Part shown: positions 1-5,604 of the stretch, piece after piece
Layout: every line of letters begins with the position of its first letter
Position numbering within the stretch: position 1 is the first letter of the stretch
NCBI GenBank assembly: GCA_027592105.1
Contig: JAQCLA010000170.1
Coordinates: 1-5,604 of the forward strand
DNA: 5,604 bases
Source of the DNA: Pseudomonadota bacterium
GTDB taxonomy: Bacteria > Pseudomonadota > Alphaproteobacteria > Rhodobacterales > Rhodobacteraceae
Direction: 5' to 3'
Position numbers and translations under genes: made by a program
Notes under the pieces: model-generated
Told to the model about the DNA's origin: nothing
Database searches by the model: none
Seen by the model: only the letters and a program-made list of their open reading frames with translations

Positions 1-564
1 CTTGAGGCGCCGGTGACGGGCGGCGTCCATCTGGCAGCAAGGGGCGAGATCACGGTGCTGGCAGGGGGCGACGTCGATCTGGTGGCGCTGCACCGCCCCG
101 CACTCGAGGTGATCGGCAACAAGCTGTTCCACATGGGCCCCTTGGGCAGCGCCGCGATCATCAAGGTGATCACCAATATGCTGGCCTTTATCCATCTGGT
201 GGCCGATGGGGAGGCCCTCATGCTGGCCAAGCGCGGCGGCCTTGACCTCAAGACTGCCTGGGAGGCGATCACAGCCTCCTCGGGCAGTTCATTTGTGCAT
301 GAGACCGAGGGGCAGCTGATCCTGAACGGAAGCTATGACATCGCGTTCAGCATGGATCTGGCGCTCAAGGATCTGGGCTTTGCGATGGGGTTCGGGCGCG
401 AATTCGGCGTGCCGCTGGATCTGGCGGGGATGACAAACCAGACCTTCGTCAAGGGCAAAGCCGCCTATGGCGGCGAGGCGCAATCGACCCAGATCGTCAA
501 ACTGCTCGAGGATGCCCTCGGCACCGACCTGCGGGCCGAAGGTTTCCCGGCACGGCTGACCTGA
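1..564 (+). CDS. 3-hydroxyisobutyrate dehydrogenase-family NAD(P)-dependent oxidoreductase, C-terminal part (5' end outside window)
   Basis: The frame is open from base 1 and ends at TGA 562-564, giving 187 visible residues; family members are usually about 290-300 residues, so roughly the first 110, including the Rossmann GxGxxG nucleotide-binding motif, lie upstream. An internal GTG at 13 sits inside the conserved APVTGG motif and is not a start. Visible family marks are the substrate-binding loop APVTGGV (residues 3-9), the AGGD turn near 21-24, the catalytic lysine in AAIIKVITN (Lys55, with Asn59 four residues on), and the KDLGFA segment (123-128) of the helical C-terminal domain. These enzymes oxidise or reduce beta-hydroxyacids (3-hydroxyisobutyrate, tartronate semialdehyde and relatives) in the cytoplasm. 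The usual Ser of APVSGG is Thr here. The exact substrate is unknown. It is convergent with the tct-lyase operon, with 12 bases between stops. Confidence 0.9.
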   Translation, partial: LEAPVTGGVHLAARGEITVLAGGDVDLVALHRPALEVIGNKLFHMGPLGSAAIIKVITNMLAFIHLVADGEALMLAKRGGLDLKTAWEAITASSGSSFVHETEGQLILNGSYDIAFSMDLALKDLGFAMGFGREFGVPLDLAGMTNQTFVKGKAAYGGEAQSTQIVKLLEDALGTDLRAEGFPARLT

Positions 565-596
565 GCCGCGCGGACCTTAGGCGCCGTCGAAGGTCC
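553..596. other. Convergent gene junction with two short inverted repeats
   Basis: Only 12 bases (565-576) separate the stop codons of the dehydrogenase (+) and the lyase (-). Two adjacent hairpins cover the stops: CGGCT/AGCCG (553-557 and 564-568, 6-base loop) and GGACCTT/AAGGTCC (572-578 and 590-596, 11-base loop containing the palindrome GGCGCC). Neither is followed by a T-run on either strand, so a bidirectional terminator is only possible, not shown. In GC-rich DNA short inverted repeats also arise by chance. Confidence 0.35.
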
Positions 597-1350
597 AGCG
601 ATAGGCGGGGGGTGTCGGCCCCTTGTTGCGCCCGCCCTGCTCCATCTGCTCCCAGGCATGGGCCAGGATGCCGACAGACCGCGACAGACCGAAAAACCCC
701 CGTGCCAAGGGTGCGGGACAGCCCAGCTCGGCATAGATGACCGCCGTGGCCCCATCGATGTTGAGTGCCACGGGCTTGCCCCGTTCGGCCGCCAGATGCG
801 CGCCGATGGCGCGTGCAATATCTGCGAAACGGCCCGAGACTGCCCCCGCAGCCGCCGCTTGATCAACCAGCGCCAAAAGCCGCGGCGCGCGGGGATCGAC
901 GGGTTTGTGGAACCTATGGCCAAATCCGGGGAGATAGGGGCCATGTTGCGCGCGCCAATCCTCCAGCGCACGACTCAGATCATCGGCCGCATCCACCGCA
1001 TGATAGAGCGCCACCGCCTGTTCCCCCGCGCCCCCATGCACATCGCCCAGCAAGTTCAGCCCCGTGGCCATCGCCGATTGCAGCCCCACGCCACAGGTGG
1101 CAGCCATGCGCGCGGCGGCAATCGAAGGGGCTTGCGGCCCATGATCGACCGCCGAGACCAGCGCCGCCTCGAACAAGGCCGCACGCGGGCCTTCGATCTT
1201 ATCCCCCATGACCATCAGCCAGATCATCGGCGCAAAGCCGATATTGCCGATCAGATCCTGCACCGGATGGCCGCGCAGGCTGATCCGCCCCGGCTCCATC
1301 TCGATGATGGAAGTGCGCCACCAATCGGCGACATCGGAATCTTGGGTCAA
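577..1350 (-). CDS. Citryl-CoA lyase / compact citrate synthase-family protein
   Basis: This 257-residue protein has a shortened citrate-synthase fold; true citrate synthases are about 370-430 residues. The family's active site is intact by motif: DHG (His70), GDVHGG (His105, matching the catalytic His of GPLHG), PGFGHR (His145, oxaloacetate-binding His), HKPVDPR (Arg154), NIDGAT (Asp199, matching the catalytic Asp of NVDFYSG) and FGLSRSVG (Arg224). Short members like this are annotated as citryl-CoA lyases, which cleave citryl-CoA to acetyl-CoA and oxaloacetate in the cytoplasm; synthase activity or a different 3-hydroxyacyl-CoA substrate is possible. The start is TTG at 1350-1348, overlapping the TGA of the upstream CoA-transferase in the sequence TTGA; a GGAGGG Shine-Dalgarno 6 bases upstream supports it. 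It ends at TAA (579-577). As last gene of the operon it probably acts on the CoA-transferase product (inference). Confidence 0.85.
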   Translation of the reverse strand: MTQDSDVADWWRTSIIEMEPGRISLRGHPVQDLIGNIGFAPMIWLMVMGDKIEGPRAALFEAALVSAVDHGPQAPSIAAARMAATCGVGLQSAMATGLNLLGDVHGGAGEQAVALYHAVDAADDLSRALEDWRAQHGPYLPGFGHRFHKPVDPRAPRLLALVDQAAAAGAVSGRFADIARAIGAHLAAERGKPVALNIDGATAVIYAELGCPAPLARGFFGLSRSVGILAHAWEQMEQGGRNKGPTPPAYRWTFDGA

Positions 1351-2552
1351 ATCACGCCCTCCGCGCGTAGGGTTTGGATCTGCTCCGCGTCATAGCCAAG
1401 CCCTTGCAAAATGTCATCGCTGTGCTGGCCAAGGGCGGGTGGCGGGGTGGTGACGCTGGGGCGCAGCCCGTCGATCATGGCGCCCAGTCGCACCAGATCG
1501 ACCGCGCGGCCCACGCCCGGCACATCGTCGAACCGACCGATGAAATCGCGGCTGGTGATCTGGGGATGGGCCAAGATCGCGGGCACGCGCATCACTGCAC
1601 CGGCCGGCACACCGATAGCGGCCAGCTCCTCGGCCCAAATCTCGGCTGGCCGCGTGGTCAGCACGGTTTCCAATTCGGCCCGCAACCGATGGCGGTTCCG
1701 CTTGCGATCCTCGCGTGTGGCGAAATCGGGGTGGTCCAGCAGATCGGTGCGGCCCAGATGCCCAGCCAGCGCCACCCATTGATCATCGGTATTGGCCGCG
1801 ATGTTGATCGGCGCATCGCTGCATTGAAAGGTGCCCGAGGGGGCGGATGTCGGGTTCTCATTGCCCTGCGGCTCAGGATCGACGCCCCCCACCAGATGGT
1901 TCGACACCACCCAGCCCATGGTCGCCAAAACGGAGTCTAGCATCGAGACATCGATAAATGCGCCGCGTGGATTGGCGTTGAGTGCCGCGCCGATCGCCAT
2001 GGCTGCTGTCAGCCCCCCGATCGTGTCGGCCAGTGGATAACCCACGCGCAAGGGTGCGCTGTCCGCATCCCCTGTTATCGACATTACGCCAGCGGCCCCT
2101 TGCACGATCTGGTCATAGGCGGGCCGATCCGCCCATGGACCGGTCTGGCCAAAGCCGGAAATCGCGCAATAGATCAGCCGCGGGTTCAGCGCGCGCAGAT
2201 GGTCGGGGCCGACGCCCAGCCGGTCCATCACGCCGGGGCGGAAGTTTTCGACCAGCACATCGGCACCCAACACCAACCGCTCCAAGATCGCCCGCCCCCG
2301 CGCATCCTTGAGGTTCAACGTGAGCGAGGTTTTTCCTGCATTTTGCGCCAGAAAGCTGATCCCCATGCCGCGCGCCGACAGATCGGGATCAGCACCCAGA
2401 TTGCGCGCCAGATCACCGCGGCCCACCGCCTCGATCTTGATCACTTCGGCGCCAAGATGGGCAAGCTGCTGGCAGGCGAAGGGGCCCGCCAGCACATTTG
2501 TCAGATCGAGAACCCGCACACCCCGCAAGGGGGCCGTGGCCTCAGTCGCCAT
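1347..2552 (-). CDS. CaiB/BaiF family (family III) CoA-transferase
   Basis: The 401-residue protein matches the usual length (about 380-430) of family III CoA-transferases, which move CoA between carboxylic acids through an aspartyl-CoA anhydride. Visible marks from the ATG start: the N-terminal LRGVRVLDLTNVLAGPFA with GAEVIKIE (about 35-42), GKTSLTLNLK (73-82), LVENFRPGVMDRLG (100-113), ISGFGQTGP (131-139), YDQIVQGAAG (146-155), PLADTIGG with the likely catalytic Asp176 (matching Asp169 of formyl-CoA transferase), and a C-terminal NIAANTDDQW (250-259). The start chosen is ATG 2552-2550, with AGGGG 6 bases upstream; an in-frame TTG two codons earlier directly abuts that site and is unlikely. 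It overlaps the end of tctA by 11 bases and shares TTGA with the lyase downstream. It probably activates the imported acid to its CoA ester (inference); the same fold also includes alpha-methylacyl-CoA racemases, so substrate and exact reaction are open. Confidence 0.9.
   Translation of the reverse strand: MATEATAPLRGVRVLDLTNVLAGPFACQQLAHLGAEVIKIEAVGRGDLARNLGADPDLSARGMGISFLAQNAGKTSLTLNLKDARGRAILERLVLGADVLVENFRPGVMDRLGVGPDHLRALNPRLIYCAISGFGQTGPWADRPAYDQIVQGAAGVMSITGDADSAPLRVGYPLADTIGGLTAAMAIGAALNANPRGAFIDVSMLDSVLATMGWVVSNHLVGGVDPEPQGNENPTSAPSGTFQCSDAPINIAANTDDQWVALAGHLGRTDLLDHPDFATREDRKRNRHRLRAELETVLTTRPAEIWAEELAAIGVPAGAVMRVPAILAHPQITSRDFIGRFDDVPGVGRAVDLVRLGAMIDGLRPSVTTPPPALGQHSDDILQGLGYDAEQIQTLRAEGVI
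1357..1362 (-). promoter_or_regulatory. Ribosome binding site supporting the TTG start of the lyase
   Basis: GGAGGG lies 6 bases before the TTG at 1350-1348, inside the last codons of the CoA-transferase. The same 6-base spacing occurs at the three other internal starts of the operon, which makes the rare TTG initiation credible. Confidence 0.75.
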
Positions 2553-4056
2553 CGGCAACCCCTGCGGCCCGCAGTCTTGCCCGCCGCGCGCGGTAGCTTG
2601 GCAACACCACCAAGATCGCGGCCAGAACCAACAGCGCCAAGGTCATGGGCCGCTCGATGATGAAATCGAAACCGCGATAAAGCTGCATCGCGCGGGCGAA
2701 ATTATCCTCCATCATCGTGCCGAGGATGAAGCCGATCAAAAGCGGCGCCAGCGGATAATCGGCAAAGCGCAAGATCGCGGCGATCACCCCGAAGCCCACA
2801 AGGATCAGCAATTCGGTCGGGTTGTTTTGGCCGATATAGCTGCCCATCAGGGTGAAAAACAGGATGAAAGGAATAAGATACTGCCTTGGGATCGTGAGGA
2901 TTTTCGCGATGTATGGAATGAGCGGCAAGTTCAGCATCAATAGCACCAGATTGCCGATATACATCGAGATGATGACGGCCCAAAACACATCGGGCTCATC
3001 AATCATCAGGCGCGGGCCCGGTGTCACGCTCAGCGCCAAAAGCGCGCCGAGCAAGATCGCCGTCGTGCCAGAGCCGGGAATGCCCAAGGTCAGAAGCGGC
3101 ACGAAGGAGCCGCTGCAAGCCGCGTTATTGGCCGATTCCGGTGCGGCCAAGCCCTTGATCGAGCCATGGCCGAATTCCTCTTGCTCCTTGCCCTTGGCAA
3201 GGTTGCGCTCGACCGCATAGCCAAGAAACGACGCGATGGTCGCCCCCGCACCGGGCAGGACGCCGATGAAAAACCCTTGGATCGATTGGCGCCCGATGAC
3301 GGGGGCGATGGTGCGCGCCTCGGCCCGGCTGATGCGCAGATTGGTGATCTTGCCGCCCGCGCCGGTTGCGGCCCGGCCGGGGTTCATCACCAAAAACAGC
3401 GCCTCGGGCAATGCAAACATCGCCATGGCCAGTGTTATGAAGGAAAAGCCCGACTGCAACTCCATGATGCCAAAGGTGAAGCGCGGCATGTTCGAAAGCG
3501 CGCCCTCGCCCACCGTGCCCATCATCAGGCCAAGGATCGTCATCATCAGCGCCTTGCCCACCTGCCCGGTGCCCGCAAAGGCCGCGATGGCCGACAGACC
3601 CACCACCATCAGCGCGAAATACTCCGCTGAGTGGAACAACAGCGCGACCGACGACAGCGCAGGGGCAAAGATCATCAACAAGATCGTGCCGATCGTGCCG
3701 CCCGCAAAGCTCGCGACAGCGGCGATGGTCAGCGCCTTGCCGGCCATGCCCTTTCGCGCCATCGGGTAGCCATCGAAGCTGGTGGCGACCGTTCCCGCGA
3801 CCCCCGGCGCGTTGAGCAGGATGGACGAGGTCGAGCCGCCGAAAATCGCGCCGTAATAGACCCCCGACAAAAGGATCAATGCCGAGGCCGGATCGCCGAT
3901 GCTGATCGCGATGGGGATCATGATCGCGATGATCGACATCGGCCCAAGGCCCGGCAACATGCCGATCAGCGTGCCAATAACACAGCCCATCACCACCATC
4001 ATCAGGTTGAAGGGCGTAACCGCCGCCGCAAGCCCTAACAGGAGACCTTCAATCAT
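2542..4056 (-). CDS. tctA: Tripartite tricarboxylate transporter large permease subunit TctA
   Basis: The 504-residue protein is almost wholly hydrophobic, with about a dozen membrane segments, and has the normal TctA length. Signature elements are the N-terminal GTLIGMLPGLGP (28-39) and its counterpart in the second half, GVLPGAGATIASFLGY (265-280), reflecting the internal duplication of this family, plus GGSTSSILLNAPG (73-85), APESANNAA (305-313) and GIPGSGTTAILLGAL (325-339). TctA forms the inner-membrane channel that, with TctB and the periplasmic binding protein TctC, imports carboxylates using an ion gradient; the best-known system takes up citrate in Salmonella. The ATG at 4056-4054 is preceded by GAGGAGGG with a 6-base spacer. 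The gene starts 12 bases after tctB and its end overlaps the CoA-transferase start by 11 bases, pointing to coupled translation. The C-terminal tail (about 488-504) is basic then acidic and presumably cytoplasmic. The family is certain; the substrate is not. Confidence 0.96.
   Translation of the reverse strand: MIEGLLLGLAAAVTPFNLMMVVMGCVIGTLIGMLPGLGPMSIIAIMIPIAISIGDPASALILLSGVYYGAIFGGSTSSILLNAPGVAGTVATSFDGYPMARKGMAGKALTIAAVASFAGGTIGTILLMIFAPALSSVALLFHSAEYFALMVVGLSAIAAFAGTGQVGKALMMTILGLMMGTVGEGALSNMPRFTFGIMELQSGFSFITLAMAMFALPEALFLVMNPGRAATGAGGKITNLRISRAEARTIAPVIGRQSIQGFFIGVLPGAGATIASFLGYAVERNLAKGKEQEEFGHGSIKGLAAPESANNAACSGSFVPLLTLGIPGSGTTAILLGALLALSVTPGPRLMIDEPDVFWAVIISMYIGNLVLLMLNLPLIPYIAKILTIPRQYLIPFILFFTLMGSYIGQNNPTELLILVGFGVIAAILRFADYPLAPLLIGFILGTMMEDNFARAMQLYRGFDFIIERPMTLALLVLAAILVVLPSYRARRARLRAAGVADGD
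2559..2563 (-). promoter_or_regulatory. Ribosome binding site of the CoA-transferase gene, inside tctA
   Basis: AGGGG lies 6 bases before ATG 2552-2550, within the last codons of tctA. It abuts the alternative in-frame TTG at 2558-2556 with no spacer, so it argues for the ATG. Confidence 0.7.
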
Positions 4057-4062
4057 CTTGCG

Positions 4063-4070
4063 CCCTCCTC
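4063..4070 (-). promoter_or_regulatory. Ribosome binding site of tctA, overlapping the tctB stop
   Basis: GAGGAGGG lies 6 bases before the tctA ATG at 4056 and shares bases with the tctB TGA (4071-4069). Ribosomes ending tctB therefore sit on the tctA initiation site, which favours coupled translation. Confidence 0.8.
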
Positions 4071-4569
4071 AGGCCATGAACGCCGGCCAAGGGCGCAGGA
4101 AGATCCCCAGCACCTCTTGCACCAGATACCAGATCGACCAAGCCGAGAGCGCCGAGACAGGGATCAAGATATACAGCTTGCGCTCGCCCAAGATCATCGC
4201 GCCCAGCATCAAGAACAACGTTGTCGATCCCAGAAAGCCCAAAGGCCTGAGCGCCATAGCATAGCCCAGCATCAGCACCACCAGCGCTAGCGCGGGGATC
4301 AGCTGATATTCGCGCAGCCGGGTGATATCCATCTTGCCATCGGCCTTATCGGCGGTGGCGGCTGCGGGTTTCACGGCCTTCGGCGCAAAGAGCACCATCA
4401 TGCCGACAATAATACCCGCAACGGTCAAAATCTTCGGGAATGTCGAGGGCCAGATCGGGTTGCGCCGCAAGATCGGCGGCAGGCTGTCATCCATGGTGAA
4501 AAATGCGGCATAGCCATACACGCAACATAGCGCGATGAAGGCAAGCGCGATCCAACGATCGAGCGCCAT
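4069..4569 (-). CDS. tctB: Tripartite tricarboxylate transporter small permease subunit TctB
   Basis: The 166-residue protein, a typical TctB length, has hydrophobic segments near residues 7-24, 47-62, 90-106, 111-127 and 132-155 (four or five membrane spans), with a polar Ala/Lys-rich linker at about 63-88. TctB sequences diverge strongly, so the assignment rests on this topology and on its place between tctC and tctA. The PIWPSTFPKIL segment (38-48) before the second span resembles the conserved WP..FP region of the family. The frame stays open upstream to about 4809, inside tctC, but ATG 4569-4567 is clearly the start: GGGGAGGG lies 6 bases upstream and the first membrane helix begins right after MALDRW. 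An ATG nine codons earlier lacks such a site. TctB is the accessory membrane partner of TctA; its exact role is poorly known. It ends at TGA 4071-4069, 12 bases before tctA, whose Shine-Dalgarno overlaps that stop. Confidence 0.92.
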   Translation of the reverse strand: MALDRWIALAFIALCCVYGYAAFFTMDDSLPPILRRNPIWPSTFPKILTVAGIIVGMMVLFAPKAVKPAAATADKADGKMDITRLREYQLIPALALVVLMLGYAMALRPLGFLGSTTLFLMLGAMILGERKLYILIPVSALSAWSIWYLVQEVLGIFLRPWPAFMA

Positions 4570-4575
4570 GGTCGT

Positions 4576-4583
4576 CCCTCCCC
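4576..4583 (-). promoter_or_regulatory. Ribosome binding site of tctB (decides start)
   Basis: GGGGAGGG lies 6 bases upstream of ATG 4569-4567. It selects this start over the much longer open frame that runs back into tctC and over an ATG nine codons upstream. Confidence 0.8.
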
Positions 4584-4609
4584 GATTTTCGGTCATTATG
4601 GGATCAGTC

Positions 4610-4638
4610 GACCAGAGCGCGCAATGGCCGCTCTGGTC
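4610..4638 (-). promoter_or_regulatory. Perfect 10-bp intercistronic hairpin between tctC and tctB
   Basis: The arms GACCAGAGCG (4610-4619) and CGCTCTGGTC (4629-4638) are exact inverted complements with a 9-base loop, within the 113-base gap (4570-4682) that is otherwise without genes. No T-run follows on the minus strand, so it is not a canonical intrinsic terminator. Its place just after a binding-protein gene and before the membrane-subunit genes suggests a 3' mRNA stabiliser or partial attenuator raising TctC relative to TctB/TctA, as known for other transporter and photosynthesis operons (inference). The structure itself is directly visible; the function is not proven. Confidence 0.6.
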
Positions 4639-4682
4639 CTTGATCATGCAGCCTGCGCAATCACGCGCGGGCCGCGATGTGC

Positions 4683-5604
4683 TTAGAGAAAGCCCAGCTC
4701 GCGCATCAGATCGCCAAGCTGTGTTTCCTGCGCTTCGAGGAACCCGACGAATTCCGCGCCGGGGCGGTAGATGTTGACCAGACCCATGCTGGCGCGCACG
4801 GCTTCCCACTCGGGGGTGTCCAGCATCGCGGCCAGCAGATCCTGATAGGCCTGGACTTTGGCGGCATCCATGCCCGGTGCGGCGAAGAACCCGCGCCAGT
4901 TCACGAATTGCGCATCGATCCCCTGCTCGGCAAAGGTCGGCGTGTCAGCCGAGGCCGGCACGCGCTCGGGCGCGGTCACGCCGAGGATACGTACGACACC
5001 CTGATCGGACAGCGCGATCGCCTCGGAGAAACCGGTCGAGAGCGCGTCGATCTCACCCGACAAAAGACCTGCCATCGCCTCGCCACCGGCGTCGTAGCCG
5101 ATGTAGTTGAAAGCGGTCGGATCTTCGCCTGCCGCCTGCATCACGATTGCCGCAACGAGGTGATCCATGCCGCCGGGAACCGAACCGCCGCCGATGGCGA
5201 AATCCATGCCGTCAGCGCGATACATGGCCAGCGCCTCTTCCATCGAGGTGATCGGGCTGTCGGCTGTCACGACAATCGCGGCGTAATCGCCAACGGTGCC
5301 TGCAACAGGGGTAAGGTCACGGAAGCTTTGCGAAATCTCGCCGGTCAGCGCGCGGATCACGATGGGGGTCGAGTTGACCATCAAGGTGCCGTCGCTGGAG
5401 GCTGCGTTCTCGATCAGGCTGGCAATCGCCACGCCGCCGCCGCCACCCGACAGGTTTTCATAGGTCGCGCTGCCGACAAGACCGGCATTGACGAGCGCCT
5501 CGCCGGTGCCGCGCGCTGTGCCATCCCAACCGCCGCCGGCACCGCCGGGGATCAGGAAATGCACTTGGTCCATCATTTGATCTGCTTTCGCCATGCCCGA
5601 AAAG
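4683..5604 (-). CDS. tctC: Tripartite tricarboxylate transporter substrate-binding protein TctC (Bug family), N-terminus outside window
   Basis: The frame is open to the right edge. About 306 mature-type residues are visible, ending at TAA 4685-4683. Family marks are VHFLIPGGAGGGWDGTARG at the start of the mature domain, the glycine stretch NLSGGGGGVAIA, NSTPIVIR, TPVAGTVGDYAAIVV, IGGGSVPGGMDHLVAA, YDAGGEAMAGLLSGEIDAL and FVNWRGFFAAPG. These proteins have two alpha/beta lobes and bind carboxylates in the periplasm before delivery to TctAB. An ATG at 5594-5592 would give a protein beginning MAKADQMMDQ with no signal peptide. The in-frame codons before it (Phe-Ser-Gly) and the AKAD following look like the end of a cleaved signal peptide, so the real start probably lies some 20 codons beyond the window. 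First gene of the visible operon; a hairpin separates it from tctB. Confidence 0.94.
   Translation of the reverse strand, partial: FSGMAKADQMMDQVHFLIPGGAGGGWDGTARGTGEALVNAGLVGSATYENLSGGGGGVAIASLIENAASSDGTLMVNSTPIVIRALTGEISQSFRDLTPVAGTVGDYAAIVVTADSPITSMEEALAMYRADGMDFAIGGGSVPGGMDHLVAAIVMQAAGEDPTAFNYIGYDAGGEAMAGLLSGEIDALSTGFSEAIALSDQGVVRILGVTAPERVPASADTPTFAEQGIDAQFVNWRGFFAAPGMDAAKVQAYQDLLAAMLDTPEWEAVRASMGLVNIYRPGAEFVGFLEAQETQLGDLMRELGFL

Noticed and set aside
465..971. Minus-strand 168-residue frame overlapping the lyase and dehydrogenase
   Set aside because: Out-of-frame shadow with no recognisable motifs; both genes it overlaps have conserved catalytic motifs.
658..1395. Long plus-strand open frame opposite the lyase gene
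   Set aside because: It is Arg/His/Pro-rich and lies antisense to a clear conserved gene; such shadows are common in GC-rich DNA. Several others opposite tctA, tctC and the CoA-transferase were dropped for the same reason.
2553..2558. TTG at 2558 as start of the CoA-transferase
   Set aside because: The AGGGG site directly abuts it, leaving no spacer; ATG two codons later has ideal spacing.
4661..4682. GC-rich CGCGG/CCGCG inverted repeat just after tctC as a terminator
   Set aside because: The arms leave no usable loop and no T-tract follows; consistent with chance in GC-rich sequence.
4069..4809. A 246-residue version of tctB starting inside tctC
   Set aside because: The extra 80 residues are Arg/Ser/Gly-rich shadow translation over tctC and the intergenic hairpin; the ATG at 4569 has a strong ribosome binding site and fits family length.
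4683..5594. Complete tctC starting at ATG 5594
   Set aside because: It would lack the signal peptide a periplasmic binding protein needs, and the frame remains open to the window edge with residues resembling a signal-peptide end. Treated as truncated by the window.

Overview
The window is GC-rich, coding-dense DNA with frequent Shine-Dalgarno-led, overlapping genes. Gene content and protein style (a tripartite tricarboxylate transporter plus a CaiB/BaiF enzyme and a compact citrate-synthase-fold lyase) suggest an alphaproteobacterium, most likely Rhodobacteraceae/Roseobacter-like. That placement is by recognition of protein style, not by a search.

Layout. Positions 1-564 (+) hold the C-terminal two thirds of a 3-hydroxyisobutyrate dehydrogenase-family (beta-hydroxyacid dehydrogenase) oxidoreductase whose start lies left of the window. 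Everything else is one minus-strand gene cluster reading from right to left: tctC (4683 to beyond 5604, solute-binding protein, start outside the window), a 113-base gap carrying a perfect 10-bp hairpin, tctB (4069-4569, small membrane subunit), tctA (2542-4056, large permease), a CaiB/BaiF family III CoA-transferase (1347-2552), and a citryl-CoA lyase/citrate-synthase-like protein (577-1350). The last three junctions are a 12-base gap, an 11-base overlap and a 4-base TTGA overlap. All four internal starts have a purine-rich Shine-Dalgarno exactly 6 bases upstream, so the cluster looks like a single translationally coupled operon. It converges on the dehydrogenase gene with only 12 bases between stop codons.

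How the genes may work together (inference). TctC captures a di- or tricarboxylate in the periplasm, TctA/TctB import it, the CoA-transferase makes its CoA thioester, and the lyase splits the ester, for example citryl-CoA to acetyl-CoA and oxaloacetate, or an analogous 3-hydroxy-3-carboxyacyl-CoA. The individual families are well known; an operon that joins uptake, activation and cleavage is the most interesting aspect, and its substrate is not determinable from sequence alone. No RNA genes, CRISPR arrays, mobile elements or promoters could be supported; the operon promoter must lie right of the window.
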